A stretch of DNA of 41,485 nucleotides from Chitinophagales bacterium (GCA_015654695.1 JAATGJ010000087.1:1-41485), one strand, 5' to 3'. Counted from the first letter of the stretch, positions 25,976-34,769 are shown. Notes: generated by a model from the letters alone, not told the origin. Program-made: numbers and translations.

Positions 25976-26039
25976 TTTCTTCCGGGCTATTGCCTTGTTC
26001 ATTGCTTTTGATAATCTGCATATCTTTTGAAACTTTGAT

Positions 26040-27137
26040 TCATTCTATTTTTTGAAATGCCGCTTCAAACAAAGATGTTTCCATCTTTTCGCAATATTCT
26101 TTCAGCCGTTCGGCCATCTCCTGCATTTTAGCAAACAGAGAACCATGGATATTGCCCGGAACAGGCGACTCGTTCATATTCATAAAACGACAGGCGAAGC
26201 CACAGGTTGTATCGCTTATTTTTGTAAATATAAATTCATACACCAACGAAAGGTTAATCGCTTTAATACTGCAACTCTCCGCATATATTATTCTTTCATC
26301 CGATAAGGTCATCCGCAAAGGTGATAAAATCGCCTGGTAATTTTCAAAACTGCAATGATGAATGCTTCCGATAAATACTTCGGGCCGGTCCTGTTCCACT
26401 TTTTGCAAACCCGTTTGCCATTGAACACGCCCCGGTATATCCATCAGTACCATGTACACATCCCGGAAATTGGCGGCAATGGGTATTTCGAGATACGACG
26501 TATTATCGGTATGGTAATAGTTGCTGGGCTCCGGTGGTTCAGGCACTTTTTTTCTTGCTTCATTAAGCAGGGCAAAGCGATAATCTACTTTTCCGATGGA
26601 TGCATATTCTTCCGATGAATTGATCCATTCCATTTCATCCAGCTCTGCCGGTCCGGGTGCATGACGTAACAACTTTTCTGTCACCAGTAAGTATTCATTG
26701 CTGGCGATACTGTTTTTCAATAACCGGTGGGCCACGATCATTTCTGTTCCTGATTGCTTTACAAAACGCCCTACTTTTATTTCAGCCACCGGCCCGTGAT
26801 GCGCTATGAACTTCAGGGTAAGATGAATGATACTTTCGCAGGCACCGCAGGGACAAATATGATGTTGCTGCAGCCACTTACGCTGAAAATGAAAAGCATT
26901 AAATATCTTCAGGCAGGTCTTCAGTATTTCTTTCTGCGAAGGAGCCGAACCTTTTTTGATCAGCAAAACAGCGTCTCCCTCGATCTCTGATATTTCATAA
27001 TCTTCATCCACTGCTTTTACCATTGCATCAATAAGCATATTGATAGCATGTGAAGCATGACCGAGTTCAGTACTTGTCATGAATTCAGTAAACCCGCTAA
27101 TGTCAGGGATCAGTATAGTTGCGCTGGTTTCCGCCAT
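26040..27137 (-). CDS. DUF2652 protein: cyclase-like domain plus START-like C-terminus
   Basis: A 365-residue protein from the ATG at 27137. The N-terminal domain starts ATILIPDISGFTEFM and has EIEGDAVLLI near 55, the pattern of a class III nucleotidyl-cyclase fold as found in DUF2652, though the full set of catalytic residues is not evident. The C-terminal third (about 220-365) resembles an SRPBCC/START-like domain (VQWQTGLQKVEQDRPEVFIGSIHHCSF). A cysteine pair CPCGAC lies near residue 97. The frame stays open for 40 codons upstream, beginning at a TTG at 27257; that version would add a transmembrane helix (FFAAGCCMSIIFLILVIHFF), so a membrane-anchored form is possible. Function of the family is unknown. 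Confidence 0.82.
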   Translation of the reverse strand: MAETSATILIPDISGFTEFMTSTELGHASHAINMLIDAMVKAVDEDYEISEIEGDAVLLIKKGSAPSQKEILKTCLKIFNAFHFQRKWLQQHHICPCGACESIIHLTLKFIAHHGPVAEIKVGRFVKQSGTEMIVAHRLLKNSIASNEYLLVTEKLLRHAPGPAELDEMEWINSSEEYASIGKVDYRFALLNEARKKVPEPPEPSNYYHTDNTSYLEIPIAANFRDVYMVLMDIPGRVQWQTGLQKVEQDRPEVFIGSIHHCSFENYQAILSPLRMTLSDERIIYAESCSIKAINLSLVYEFIFTKISDTTCGFACRFMNMNESPVPGNIHGSLFAKMQEMAERLKEYCEKMETSLFEAAFQKIE

Positions 27138-27327
27138 GATGAAAAAGTGTATGACTAAGATAAGAAAGATAATGCTCATGCAGCATCCGGCGGCGAAGAA
27201 AAGACGTATCACGGTTCGCTTTACTGATCCTGCCAATTCATTAACTGATTTCTTCAATTCATAGCTTACTCGCTTTTCACAGGTTACCCGGCGTTGTAAT
27301 ATTGCTTTATTAAACCTTATCTCTTTT

Positions 27328-27576
27328 ATGAAAGATTCAATTGCTTATTCACCACGCGCAACGGCTATCAGGGAGCATGAATGCAGCGAAAAAACATGTA
27401 TCAATTGTTTTGAAAACAGGGGATGTATGTACGAACAATACGTAATGGCTGCAATGCAAGCCATCGAAGTATCTTATCCTTTACAACAACAGCGTGAAGA
27501 TCATAACCCGGCAATATGGAAACAGGCGGATATAAATAGCGCTAATTATTCCTTGCAGAAAGGTCTCACTGCATAG
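27328..27576 (+). CDS. Small cysteine-containing protein, 82 residues
   Basis: An ATG-initiated 82-residue ORF diverging from the DUF2652 gene. Residues 18-34 (ECSEKTCINCFENRGC) hold four cysteines in a C-x4-C-x2-C-x5-C arrangement, which could bind zinc or an iron-sulfur cluster. The rest (YVMAAMQAIEVSYPLQQQ) is helical with a Gln-rich end. No signal peptide or known family is visible. The gene sits on its own between divergent and convergent neighbours. It may be real, given the cysteine pattern, but the coding case is only moderate. Confidence 0.45.
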   Translation: MKDSIAYSPRATAIREHECSEKTCINCFENRGCMYEQYVMAAMQAIEVSYPLQQQREDHNPAIWKQADINSANYSLQKGLTA

Positions 27577-27667
27577 TTATAGGAGATGAATGACCCGCTG
27601 TCATCAGGGAGACTGTGCCGGAATCCGAATGTAGTTTTCACCGCACACTTTCATAGATAAAAAGTAA

Positions 27668-28663
27668 TTACTTAATTGAAAATGCTTCCCAGGGATTAGC
27701 CTCCAGCAATTGTTCCAGGTCTTTTTCACTAAAACCCTTTTGAAGTAAAATCGGAATGAGTTGTGTAAATATATTGGTGTACCCTGTAAAAACAGCCGCC
27801 GGGTCTTCAGGTTTATACCAGCCTGCATCATGAGAAATCAAAACACGGTCAAGCATGCCCGCTTCTTTTAACTGCACTAATGAATGGGCATACTGTTCAT
27901 AATCCCCCCAGCCAATACCATCCAAACTAATCCAGCTTTTCATAGCCGCTGCTTTTTTGTGAAAACGTATATCTTTTTCTGCCTGGGCATGCACCCACAC
28001 AAAAGCTGACGGATCAACACCGTTTTCCTTTAATAAATTAATTTCTTCCATAGCCGGCAAAGCAGGACCGGTATGTGAGCAAATGGTAAGTCCTGTTGCA
28101 AGATGAGTAATAGCAGCAGCTTTTACCAGTTTTTGATGAAGCGCTGATAACGGGCCCGGGTTTACACTGATCTTGATAAAACCAGGCTTTACATCACTGC
28201 CATCAATACCTTTTTCGAATTCCCTCGTCCAACGTTCTCCCAGTTGTTGTGCGGTTTCTGTATAAGCATGTTGCGGAAGGTACTTGTTTTCAACAGCCCC
28301 GTAATAACCCGTATTAGTTATAATCTGCAAACCGCTTTGGTCAGCCAGCATTTTTAATAGTGTAACATCCCGGCCAAGAAAAGCAGGTGTACAATCAAAA
28401 ATTGTTATTACTCCATATTGTTTTACTTCCAGTAAATAGGGAAGTACTTTTTTTACTACCTCATTCCGGTTCCAGCGGCTATTGTTTATTTTATCTGCAC
28501 CAATAAAATCTACCAGGAAATGCTCATGGATTAATGTCTTCCCTAACTGGTCTTTTTTTAAGGGACCATCAACAGACATAATGAAGGAACCAGCTTTTTT
28601 GCCGGTTAAACCTAATAAACCGCCTCCGCTTAACAAAAGAAATTCTCTTCTCGATAATAGCAT
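27668..28663 (-). CDS. Tat-exported phosphotriesterase-family amidohydrolase
   Basis: A 331-residue metal-dependent hydrolase with a Tat-like signal (LSRREFLLLSGGGLLGLTG). All binuclear-metal ligands of the phosphotriesterase family are present: His46 and His48 (LIHEHF), Lys164 (GFIKISVN, the carboxylated bridge), His197 (CSHTG), His225 (WVHAQ) and Asp279 (ISHDAGW). The TIM-barrel length is full. Most family members are lactonases or phosphotriesterases rather than pesticide hydrolases. The natural substrate may be a sugar lactone or phosphoester in the periplasm. ATG at 28663. No operon partner is obvious. Confidence 0.9.
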   Translation of the reverse strand: MLLSRREFLLLSGGGLLGLTGKKAGSFIMSVDGPLKKDQLGKTLIHEHFLVDFIGADKINNSRWNRNEVVKKVLPYLLEVKQYGVITIFDCTPAFLGRDVTLLKMLADQSGLQIITNTGYYGAVENKYLPQHAYTETAQQLGERWTREFEKGIDGSDVKPGFIKISVNPGPLSALHQKLVKAAAITHLATGLTICSHTGPALPAMEEINLLKENGVDPSAFVWVHAQAEKDIRFHKKAAAMKSWISLDGIGWGDYEQYAHSLVQLKEAGMLDRVLISHDAGWYKPEDPAAVFTGYTNIFTQLIPILLQKGFSEKDLEQLLEANPWEAFSIK

Positions 28664-28856
28664 ACTGTAAATTACCTTTTTTCTCCTGTTTTATGCAGGG
28701 GAAATACGGAAGAGAAAAAATCATTACCTGGTGTAAAAACATTTTTACGTCCCTGGTTTTTTACAGCACAACTGCAGGAGTGGAATTTTATACGCTGAAA
28801 TATTACAAAGATTTTTTTATGCTAGTTTTTTCTATTATAAGAATGCGGGACGGCGA

Positions 28857-29668
28857 TTAATAAACTTTCGTTACTTCGGAATAGGCTGTCATTCTTTTGC
28901 CAAAACAGGATTCGGTTCTGACCAGTCCAAGGCCCGGTGCAAAATAATCAACGATATACCCATTTTTATACATCCCCTTCGCCTGGCTGTCCTTGCTCAC
29001 AACTTTATAGCAATCCCAGGTGCCCGCAACTGTCTTTATTTTTTCCATCCCTTCAATGGTTCTCTTATCGTAATTAACTTCCCTCGAACTCCAGTCGGTT
29101 CTTGAAGTTCTGGGAGCACTTCTCGTAGTAGTAGTGGTGATGGCTTCATTTTCGCTATAGCGTGTGGCAGAGGTTGTTTTTTCATCCCTGTAAGCGAATA
29201 TATCTGTTTCAATAAGCCTGTAAATATAAGGTGACAGGTTATGATTGCTTTTGCCGGCTAACGGATAAGACGCCGCTGTACCCAGAGCAAAATAAAATAA
29301 TGTGTCTGTCCGGATGTCCATCTGTTTTGCCAGCTCTTTTTGCAAAATGGTATCTATAAGCCAGAAGGATATATCGTAAAGCACGTTCTTACTGTCACAT
29401 TTTAACAGCAGTTCTTTCCTGAAAATACTTTTTCCATTATCCTGGGGGCTTGTTTTATTATTTTTGAGCTGGTCCAGCCATTGCTGTCATTCACATTTTT
29501 CACTTCATAATTAAGTTTTGGCAATTCTTTAAACTTGCCAAATCCCATCCTCCAGTAAGTAGAGATATCTATTTTATTTCCTTTTTTAAACAGGTAATTG
29601 GAATCACATTGAGCATGTCCCGTAAAAGCGATAAAGAACAAGGGGATAAATAATTGTAGAATTTTCAT
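28857..29668 (-). pseudogene. TapB-like exported protein, frameshifted
   Basis: From the ATG at 29668 the first frame gives a signal peptide (MKILQLFIPLFFIAFTGHAQ), CDSNYLFKKGNKIDISTYW and VKNVNDSNGWTSSKII, then loses register. The next frame carries on as KTSPQDNGKSIFRKELLLKCDS, then VLYDISFWLIDTIL, ending at 28857 with YFAPGLGLVRTES. Joined, about 270 residues resemble the TapB/DUF3108-like exported proteins of Bacteroidota (CDSNY, YEVKNV, G-x-Y-x-V). The break is in a run of four A near 29455-29462; one more A restores the frame, which is also the commonest kind of sequencing indel. Family function is not known to me. Confidence 0.78.
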
Positions 29669-29778
29669 AAACCGTTATATAAAATTTAAGACCGTAATGG
29701 GCCGGGCCGGCAAGTATGCATATAAAGATAATATGCAAGTTCAGACCGGGATATTTTCCAAGATAGAGAATAGAAAAT

Positions 29779-30963
29779 TTATTTTTTATCTGCAACAGCA
29801 TTTACCAGGCGCCTGATCGCTTCTGTTACCCTCAGTGAAGGATTACCGCCTGTTATGTTCCACCCTGTAAAAACAGCAACGATATCATACTCAGGAATAA
29901 TGACCGGCCACTGACCACCAAAGCCTGATCCGGTCCACGCAAATGTTGAATTATCATTACCATACTCATACAGCCACCATTTGTATCCATACTTTACACC
30001 GGGCCTTACCGTGATAGCCGGGGTTACAGATGCTTTTACCCATTCCCTGGTTACAAGCTGTTTTCCATTCCAGTTTCCTTCTCTTAAAAACAGGTACCAG
30101 ATCTTTGCAAGATCGGTGGCGGTTAAATACAATCCACCCTCTGTATCAGCCAGGCCGGTAGGAATGCGTTTCCAGAAATACTGGCTGATACCAAGTGGTG
30201 AAAAAAGATATTGTGCAGCATACTCTTCTATATCTTTCCCTGTTGCTTTTTTAAAAATATAAGCAAGTAATTGCGATCCCCCGCTGTTGTACTTAAAAGA
30301 CTGGCCCGGTTCAAGTACCATGGGCTTATTGATCACATATTGTATCCAGTCAAAGCTGCCTTCCATCACGGTACAATCGTTTCGCGGATCGCTGTAATGC
30401 AAACCTTCATCCCAGTCAATGCCTGCCGTCATAGTTAGCAGGTGGCGGATGGTAATTTTCCGCTTGCGGTCATCTATGTTTTTTACCTGTGTGGTATCAA
30501 AAAAACTGAGGATAGTCGTTGACAGATCAGGAAATTCTTTACGGGCAGTCGCTACACCAATGATAACAGATGTAATTGTTTTTGTCACAGACTGCAAACT
30601 GTGCAGTTCGCCACGATGGTAATAGGGGTGCCACCATGGATTATAATAATTATACTGTCCGCCCGGATCATGCTGGTTTAAACCACTTTTTTTCGCAGCA
30701 TCATCACCATATATTTTATCGTAATCATGCTGGTACGTTTTTTGAAAAAGCAATCTCCCGTTCCGGGTGATGATCATTCCATCCACATTACCATATTTTC
30801 CGCTGGCAATAGCCGCATCAAATGCCAGTAGCGAATCGGGATGCATTGATTGTGATACCGGCGTTGCAACAGGCCATTCTTTTAAAGGCCACTCCTGCTG
30901 ACCGTATAAATTGAAATGGATAAAAAGAAAAAAAAGTATAACCTGCAGGCTGGTGATTCTCAT
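29779..30963 (-). CDS. Exported serine hydrolase, class C beta-lactamase/esterase-like
   Basis: A 394-residue protein of the beta-lactamase-related (S12) family. A signal peptide (to about residue 22, YGQQ) is followed by the catalytic S125-V-T-K128 (SLQSVTKT), the Tyr225-Asn226-Ser227 triad position (KYNSGGS) and GMIITRNGR near the N-terminus. The C-terminal block WTGSGFGGQWPVIIP takes the HxG/KTG position. Members include D-aminopeptidases, esterases and transpeptidase-like proteins, so antibiotic resistance should not be assumed. It acts in the periplasm. ATG at 30963; it diverges from doxX. Confidence 0.9.
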   Translation of the reverse strand: MRITSLQVILFFLFIHFNLYGQQEWPLKEWPVATPVSQSMHPDSLLAFDAAIASGKYGNVDGMIITRNGRLLFQKTYQHDYDKIYGDDAAKKSGLNQHDPGGQYNYYNPWWHPYYHRGELHSLQSVTKTITSVIIGVATARKEFPDLSTTILSFFDTTQVKNIDDRKRKITIRHLLTMTAGIDWDEGLHYSDPRNDCTVMEGSFDWIQYVINKPMVLEPGQSFKYNSGGSQLLAYIFKKATGKDIEEYAAQYLFSPLGISQYFWKRIPTGLADTEGGLYLTATDLAKIWYLFLREGNWNGKQLVTREWVKASVTPAITVRPGVKYGYKWWLYEYGNDNSTFAWTGSGFGGQWPVIIPEYDIVAVFTGWNITGGNPSLRVTEAIRRLVNAVADKK

Positions 30964-31275
30964 ATTTCCTGTTTTACTAAAGATATTGTTTTTTGAAAAC
31001 GAAATTTTCAGCGTTTCGGAATTCCGGAATACGGCGAAGTGATCTGTTTTGCAAAAGATTTAAGCAAGTTTGAGCCTTCTGTTTAAATTCTCTTGTCAAA
31101 TCCTGCTAATAGTTTGTGTGGCGCCAGTTTGTGTACAGCATTTTATAATTTTCCACTGACCGTAATCACCAAATACCCGCAATTAAGTAAGCCACTTTCG
31201 GTACATGCCAACAATGGCTAAACAAGATGAAAGCTTCTTAACTTTACAGTCACAAAACAGGAGGAGTGTAAACAA
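30964..31275. other. 312-base intergenic region between divergent genes
   Basis: It separates the serine hydrolase gene from doxX. It contains two overlapping short palindromes, CGGAATTCCG (31017-31026) and TTCCGGAA (31022-31029), about 55 bases upstream of the hydrolase start. A strong AGGAGGAG ribosome binding site is near 31259-31266, nine bases before the doxX ATG. No gene or RNA structure is otherwise seen. Confidence 0.5.
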
Positions 31276-31677
31276 ATGCAAACCTATAACAACTATCAAA
31301 ATGCAGGCTTATTGATTTTGCGCATAGTTACGGCAGCGATATTCTATGTTGCGGGTTATTATAAGTTCCCTTATTGGTCCGCCGCACCGGAGGGCATATC
31401 TGCATTCATGCTATTCACTACAAAGCTCCTTTCCATTGCTGAGCCTCTTGGCGCTACGGCTATTCTCTTTGGCTTTTTGACAAGATGGGCAGCGGTTGGA
31501 TTGATCATCATAATGGCTGGAGCAATTTATGTATCGCAATTTGTTTATGGAATCGGGTTTGTAACCCCGACATCAGCAGGATGGAATTTTGCACTGGCTG
31601 TCCTGGCAGAATGTTTAATTCTTGCTGCATTTGGACCGGGCAAATGGTCAATTGATTACAGCAGGACCCGGAAATAA
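31276..31677 (+). CDS. DoxX family membrane protein
   Basis: A 133-residue four-helix membrane protein of the DoxX family (LLILRIVTAAIFYVAGYYKF at the N-terminus, GFLTRWAAVGLIIIMAGAI, WNFALAVLAECLILAAFGPG at the C-terminus). DoxX was named after the thiosulfate:quinone oxidoreductase subunit of Acidianus; most bacterial homologues have no assigned reaction and are connected to redox or sulfur stress. The gene has an unusually good ribosome binding site. It stands alone, followed by the RAYT relic and the ORF6N gene. Confidence 0.88.
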   Translation: MQTYNNYQNAGLLILRIVTAAIFYVAGYYKFPYWSAAPEGISAFMLFTTKLLSIAEPLGATAILFGFLTRWAAVGLIIIMAGAIYVSQFVYGIGFVTPTSAGWNFALAVLAECLILAAFGPGKWSIDYSRTRK

Positions 31678-31680
31678 TTG

Positions 31681-31839
31681 TTTACGCCGTCTTCCGGCAG
31701 TTTAGAAATACTGCCTTTACCGGATTCCAATGTATATAACCCGGTTTTGCTGATACGCTTTACCTGTTCTCCATTCATTGCTTAAAACTTTTCGTTTCCA
31801 AAACTGGGAATTGCGGTCATTTGCATCAACACCTGCACA
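31681..31839 (-). pseudogene. RAYT transposase relic bounded by REP-derived ends
   Basis: Bases 31691-31827 align with 40683-40821 inside the intact RAYT gene with roughly 80 percent identity; on the minus strand DANDRNSQFWKRK and, after a frameshift, YIHWNPVKA are readable. The piece lacks both gene ends. On its left it is joined to TTTACGCCGT (31681-31690), the start of the REP element flanking the intact copy. On its right it is joined to ATCAACACCTGC (about 31826-31839), close to CATCGAACACCTGCC that follows the other flanking REP. Two one-base losses relative to the intact copy confirm decay. Confidence 0.8.
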
Positions 31840-31852
31840 GCGGAAAATTTTC

Positions 31853-31877
31853 ATGTTATCACAAATCGTGATAACAT
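31853..31877. promoter_or_regulatory. Inverted repeat in the ORF6N gene leader
   Basis: ATGTTATCAC (31853-31862) and GTGATAACAT (31868-31877) form a 10-bp perfect inverted repeat with a five-base spacer, 38 bases before the ORF6N ATG. A further half site, TTATCAC, lies at 31901-31907, eight bases before the ATG. The core TTATCAC-N5-GTGATAA recurs inside the gene. Confidence 0.7.
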
Positions 31878-31914
31878 TGTAACGCCATAGTTTTTACACC
31901 TTATCACTATTCAC

Positions 31915-32435
31915 ATGCAAATACAAACTATCCAAAACCGGATATATGAGATCAGGGGGCAAAAGATCATGCTGGACTTTGACCTTGCCCTGCTTTATGG
32001 TACCCAGACAAGAATACTAAAACAAGCTGTCAAAAGAAATATTAACCGGTTTCCCAAAGATTTCATGTTTCCATTAAATAAGAAAGAATGGCAGCAGCTT
32101 ATCACAATTTGTGATAACCTCCCGGAAGGAGTAAAATTCAGTCCTGCCCTGCCCTATGCTTTTACTGAGCATGGCGTTACTATGCTGGCCAGTATATTAA
32201 AAAGCAAAAAATCCATCCAGATGAATATTGCGATTGTAAGGGCTTTTGTGGCATTGAAACAGTTTGCATTAAGCTACAAAGAACTGGCGCAGAGCAGATA
32301 AAAGATCTCAAAGAAACTACCGGCAACCATAATGTACAGCTAAACCAAATCTATGATGCATTAAAAAACCTGATGGATGATAAAGCTGAACAAAAGAAAT
32401 GGCAGGACAGGGAAAGGATTGGATTTAAGAAATGA
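31915..32435 (+). pseudogene. ORF6N-domain DNA-binding protein, frameshifted near its C-terminus
   Basis: The first frame (31915-32301) gives an ORF6N domain: IYEIRGQKIMLDFDLALLYG, FPKDFMFPLNKKEW, LPYAFTEHGVTMLASIL and AIVRAFVALKQFAL. It stops after AQSR, but the next frame continues in register with QIKDLKETTGNHNVQLNQIYDAL and DRERIGFKK, to TGA at 32433-32435, the usual coiled-coil tail of these proteins. One missing base near 32289-32297 explains the break. ORF6N proteins are related to phage antirepressors (Bro/KilA-N type) and bind DNA. The DNA-binding domain itself is intact, so the protein may still bind. A palindrome is present both in the leader and inside the gene. A RAYT relic lies directly upstream. 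Confidence 0.82.
32099..32117. promoter_or_regulatory. Second copy of the palindrome inside the ORF6N gene
   Basis: TTATCACAA and TTGTGATAA flank a single T in a 19-bp perfect palindrome at codons for LITICDN of the ORF6N gene. Its arms TTATCAC and GTGATAA are identical to the core of the leader repeat, with the same five-base spacing. An intragenic operator allowing DNA looping or a roadblock is a reasonable inference. Confidence 0.6.
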
Positions 32436-32451
32436 TAACTTAACGGGGAGT

Positions 32452-33351
32452 TTACAGCCCCAGGATAGTTAGTTCATGAATGATCTTTACCGGGATATTT
32501 TTTTTATCTCCCGTATTAATATCCCTGTTTTCTGCATGGCCGCTCATTTCAGTCTTTACCCTGGCTTCTCTTATCCAGCCACTGTGGTTGTCATATTTCA
32601 TGCTGATCTTCGTACTGCCTTTTGTATGGTAGCTGGTGCCAATACCTTCGCTCACCGTTTCTTTTTCCAGCGATACTACCGTGCCGCTTCCTTCAATGTT
32701 AACCACATCGCCTAATATTTCAGAGATATAATAAGTGGTACTATCATTGGTGGGTATCACATGTTCCTCTACAGAATAAATGGTCCATACCTGTTTCGGA
32801 TCGGACCTGGGAGGGTACATATCTACTGGTATCATATCACTGCTTGATATAAATTCCGCCATGGCCTGCTGTACGATCTCATTAATTAGTTGCTGCTTGT
32901 TTTCCGGCAAATGGTAAGCATATACGGGCCGGAGCATGATACTGTCAAGCCCTTCTACCTGCTTCCATGAATAATCTTTGCGCATAATGACACGGAAGGG
33001 CTTGTTCACATATTGGTTGAATAAGTTGGACAATACATCCTGCCGGTTACCGGGCTGTGAACTGTGCAGCGCTTTTTCTCCGCCATCCTCCGTCTCCACG
33101 CTCATCACCGTGTACTGCGTTTCCATCACATACAGTGAATCAAGATCCTCTATGACTTTATAAGTAATCCCGGCCGTTGATGCGTTTACACTGGTAATCT
33201 CTTTTCCACCTGTAGTTTGTACAATAGTGGATTTGTTGCTGACTGAAAAAAAGTAAGATTTATTTTTTTCTAAATGTAACACGATGTCTTGCTGCGCTTC
33301 CGCATGACAGAAGAAGAAAATCAACGCAACTATTACCAGAGTCGTTTTCAT
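32452..33351 (-). CDS. Exported protein, DUF6263-like
   Basis: A 299-residue protein with a signal peptide (MKTTLVIVALIFFFCHAEAQ) and a beta-rich mature domain resembling DUF6263 proteins of Bacteroidota (LHLEKNKSYFFSVSNKSTIVQT at the start, SDPKQVWTIYSVEEHVI and STTYYISEILGDV in the middle, EMSGHAENRD near the end). No catalytic motif is visible; the function is unknown. It is the only gene between the ORF6N gene (convergent) and the YcxB-like gene (same strand, 90 bases upstream). ATG at 33351. Confidence 0.7.
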   Translation of the reverse strand: MKTTLVIVALIFFFCHAEAQQDIVLHLEKNKSYFFSVSNKSTIVQTTGGKEITSVNASTAGITYKVIEDLDSLYVMETQYTVMSVETEDGGEKALHSSQPGNRQDVLSNLFNQYVNKPFRVIMRKDYSWKQVEGLDSIMLRPVYAYHLPENKQQLINEIVQQAMAEFISSSDMIPVDMYPPRSDPKQVWTIYSVEEHVIPTNDSTTYYISEILGDVVNIEGSGTVVSLEKETVSEGIGTSYHTKGSTKISMKYDNHSGWIREARVKTEMSGHAENRDINTGDKKNIPVKIIHELTILGL

Positions 33352-33439
33352 ATGACCAGGTTTTTATTAGTTCTCTAAATTAATGAATTATAACGCTCAA
33401 ATTTACTGAACACCTGCCATCCCGGAAGAAACGGTGAAG

Positions 33440-33964
33440 TTATTTGACCCTTTCTCTTATGACTTCTTGCAGAATTTTAAATTCTTCATCCGTCATGGCC
33501 TTAGCCGGGAATAAATAATATTCACCTGTTGCGCCTAAAAGTCTTATATAATTTTCCTTTAACTCGCATGATTGCAATTTACTCCAGGCCTCGATATAAG
33601 AATCTCCATCAATTTTCAGTTCAAACACATTTGTGTTGATGTAAATACTGCAGGACTTATACTTTCCTACCCGCTTCAGGTACTCCATGATTACTAACTT
33701 CCATTTCATGTACCTGCTAACACCACTAATAGTGTATAAGAGAGATATAAATACTGCTAATGCCCCAAGCACAATTAACCAACTGAAATTACTATAGTAT
33801 AAAGAGATAACGTAAACTACCAGGCTTATTACAATAGACATCAGAGTAGCCAAAATGGAGGTTTTCACGAGCTTTGCTGTAAATATATTTCCCTGACCAT
33901 TTGAATAAAAGATTTCTTTAAAATGATCTACATTAATCAGCAACTTAATTTCTACTTCTTCCAT
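33440..33964 (-). CDS. YcxB family membrane protein
   Basis: A 174-residue protein with two hydrophobic helices in the middle (about 40-85: LATLMSIVISLVVYVISLYY and WLIVLGALAVFISLLYTI) and a C-terminal cytoplasmic beta domain. The ending YYLFPAKAMTDEEFKILQEVIRERVK is the YcxB-like signature. Function of the family is unknown. It precedes the DUF6263-like gene on the same strand by about 90 bases. ATG at 33964. Confidence 0.8.
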   Translation of the reverse strand: MEEVEIKLLINVDHFKEIFYSNGQGNIFTAKLVKTSILATLMSIVISLVVYVISLYYSNFSWLIVLGALAVFISLLYTISGVSRYMKWKLVIMEYLKRVGKYKSCSIYINTNVFELKIDGDSYIEAWSKLQSCELKENYIRLLGATGEYYLFPAKAMTDEEFKILQEVIRERVK

Positions 33965-34088
33965 ACCATATAAAAATAAGTAAAATATGCAGCTTACTTT
34001 AGCGGAATTGATCTGAACCCAGTTCCCTTAGTCCTTGTGACTGGTATTGATACTACGCTTTGTTCAGGACGGCAGCAACGGCTTGCAG

Positions 34089-34769
34089 TTATAGTCTTTT
34101 CATAAAGTAGAAGTTCATGGACCGGGAAATGGTAAACCCGAGGCGGTGATAAAGAGCAATAGCCCGTTCATTATCTTCCCGCACATGCAAAAAAGGCTGC
34201 TGACCTTGTTGCAGGATGATTTGCAACTGGTGTTGGATTAAGCTGTATGCATACCCTTTACCCAAATGATCGGGATGGGTACACACCGCACTGATCTCTG
34301 TACAATTTTCTACATGCAGCCGCTGCCCTGTCATCGCCACCAGTTTCTCCTTGTCAAAAATTCCGAAGTAAGATCCAAAGTCAATCGTTTTGGTTCCAAA
34401 AGGACCTGGTTTGGTCAGCTTAGCCAGTTGTACCATCTGTTCTATATGTATTGCTGATAATGGTACTATACCCGGGAATTCAGTTTTATCGGGTCTCCTT
34501 GCTTCATATACAAATTGTAATCCTTTTATTTCATGCTGTACCTGCCATCCTGCGGGTTGTGTAATGAAAGAAGGAATAGCATACAAAATGTTGCGGCCGG
34601 AAGGAAGCCAATCATACAGGTCTGAAAATCCTTTAGCATAATCATGTTCAAAACCGGCAAAAGGCGAAACCTGCTCGTCAAAGAATTTCACTTGTTCATT
34701 ACCAAAACTGAGATGCCGGTCACCGGAAAGCAACGCATGATAAACAGGGTTATGCAATGGATGGTTCAC
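34089..34769 (-). CDS. GNAT acetyltransferase, FR47-like
   Basis: A 226-residue protein with a C-terminal FR47-like acetyltransferase domain (about 125-225). The acetyl-CoA loop is in CTHPDHLGKGYAYSLIQHQL and the C-terminal part reads LHVREDNERAIALYHRLGF, both typical. The N-terminal 120 residues form the divergent second lobe. It begins at GTG (34769); the next in-frame ATG would cut into the conserved N-terminus. The substrate is unknown. Confidence 0.87.
   Translation of the reverse strand: MNHPLHNPVYHALLSGDRHLSFGNEQVKFFDEQVSPFAGFEHDYAKGFSDLYDWLPSGRNILYAIPSFITQPAGWQVQHEIKGLQFVYEARRPDKTEFPGIVPLSAIHIEQMVQLAKLTKPGPFGTKTIDFGSYFGIFDKEKLVAMTGQRLHVENCTEISAVCTHPDHLGKGYAYSLIQHQLQIILQQGQQPFLHVREDNERAIALYHRLGFTISRSMNFYFMKRL

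Noticed and set aside
29779-30963. Antibiotic resistance by the class C beta-lactamase-like protein
   Set aside because: SxxK and YxS motifs are shared with many esterases and peptidases; nothing here supports resistance.
31017-31029. CGGAATTCCG/TTCCGGAA as an operator
   Set aside because: Short palindromes containing common restriction-like cores; no second copy and no matching regulator nearby.
32452-33351. Reading the DUF6263-like protein as a protease or kinase domain
   Set aside because: No catalytic motif is visible; only a signal peptide and beta-rich strands.
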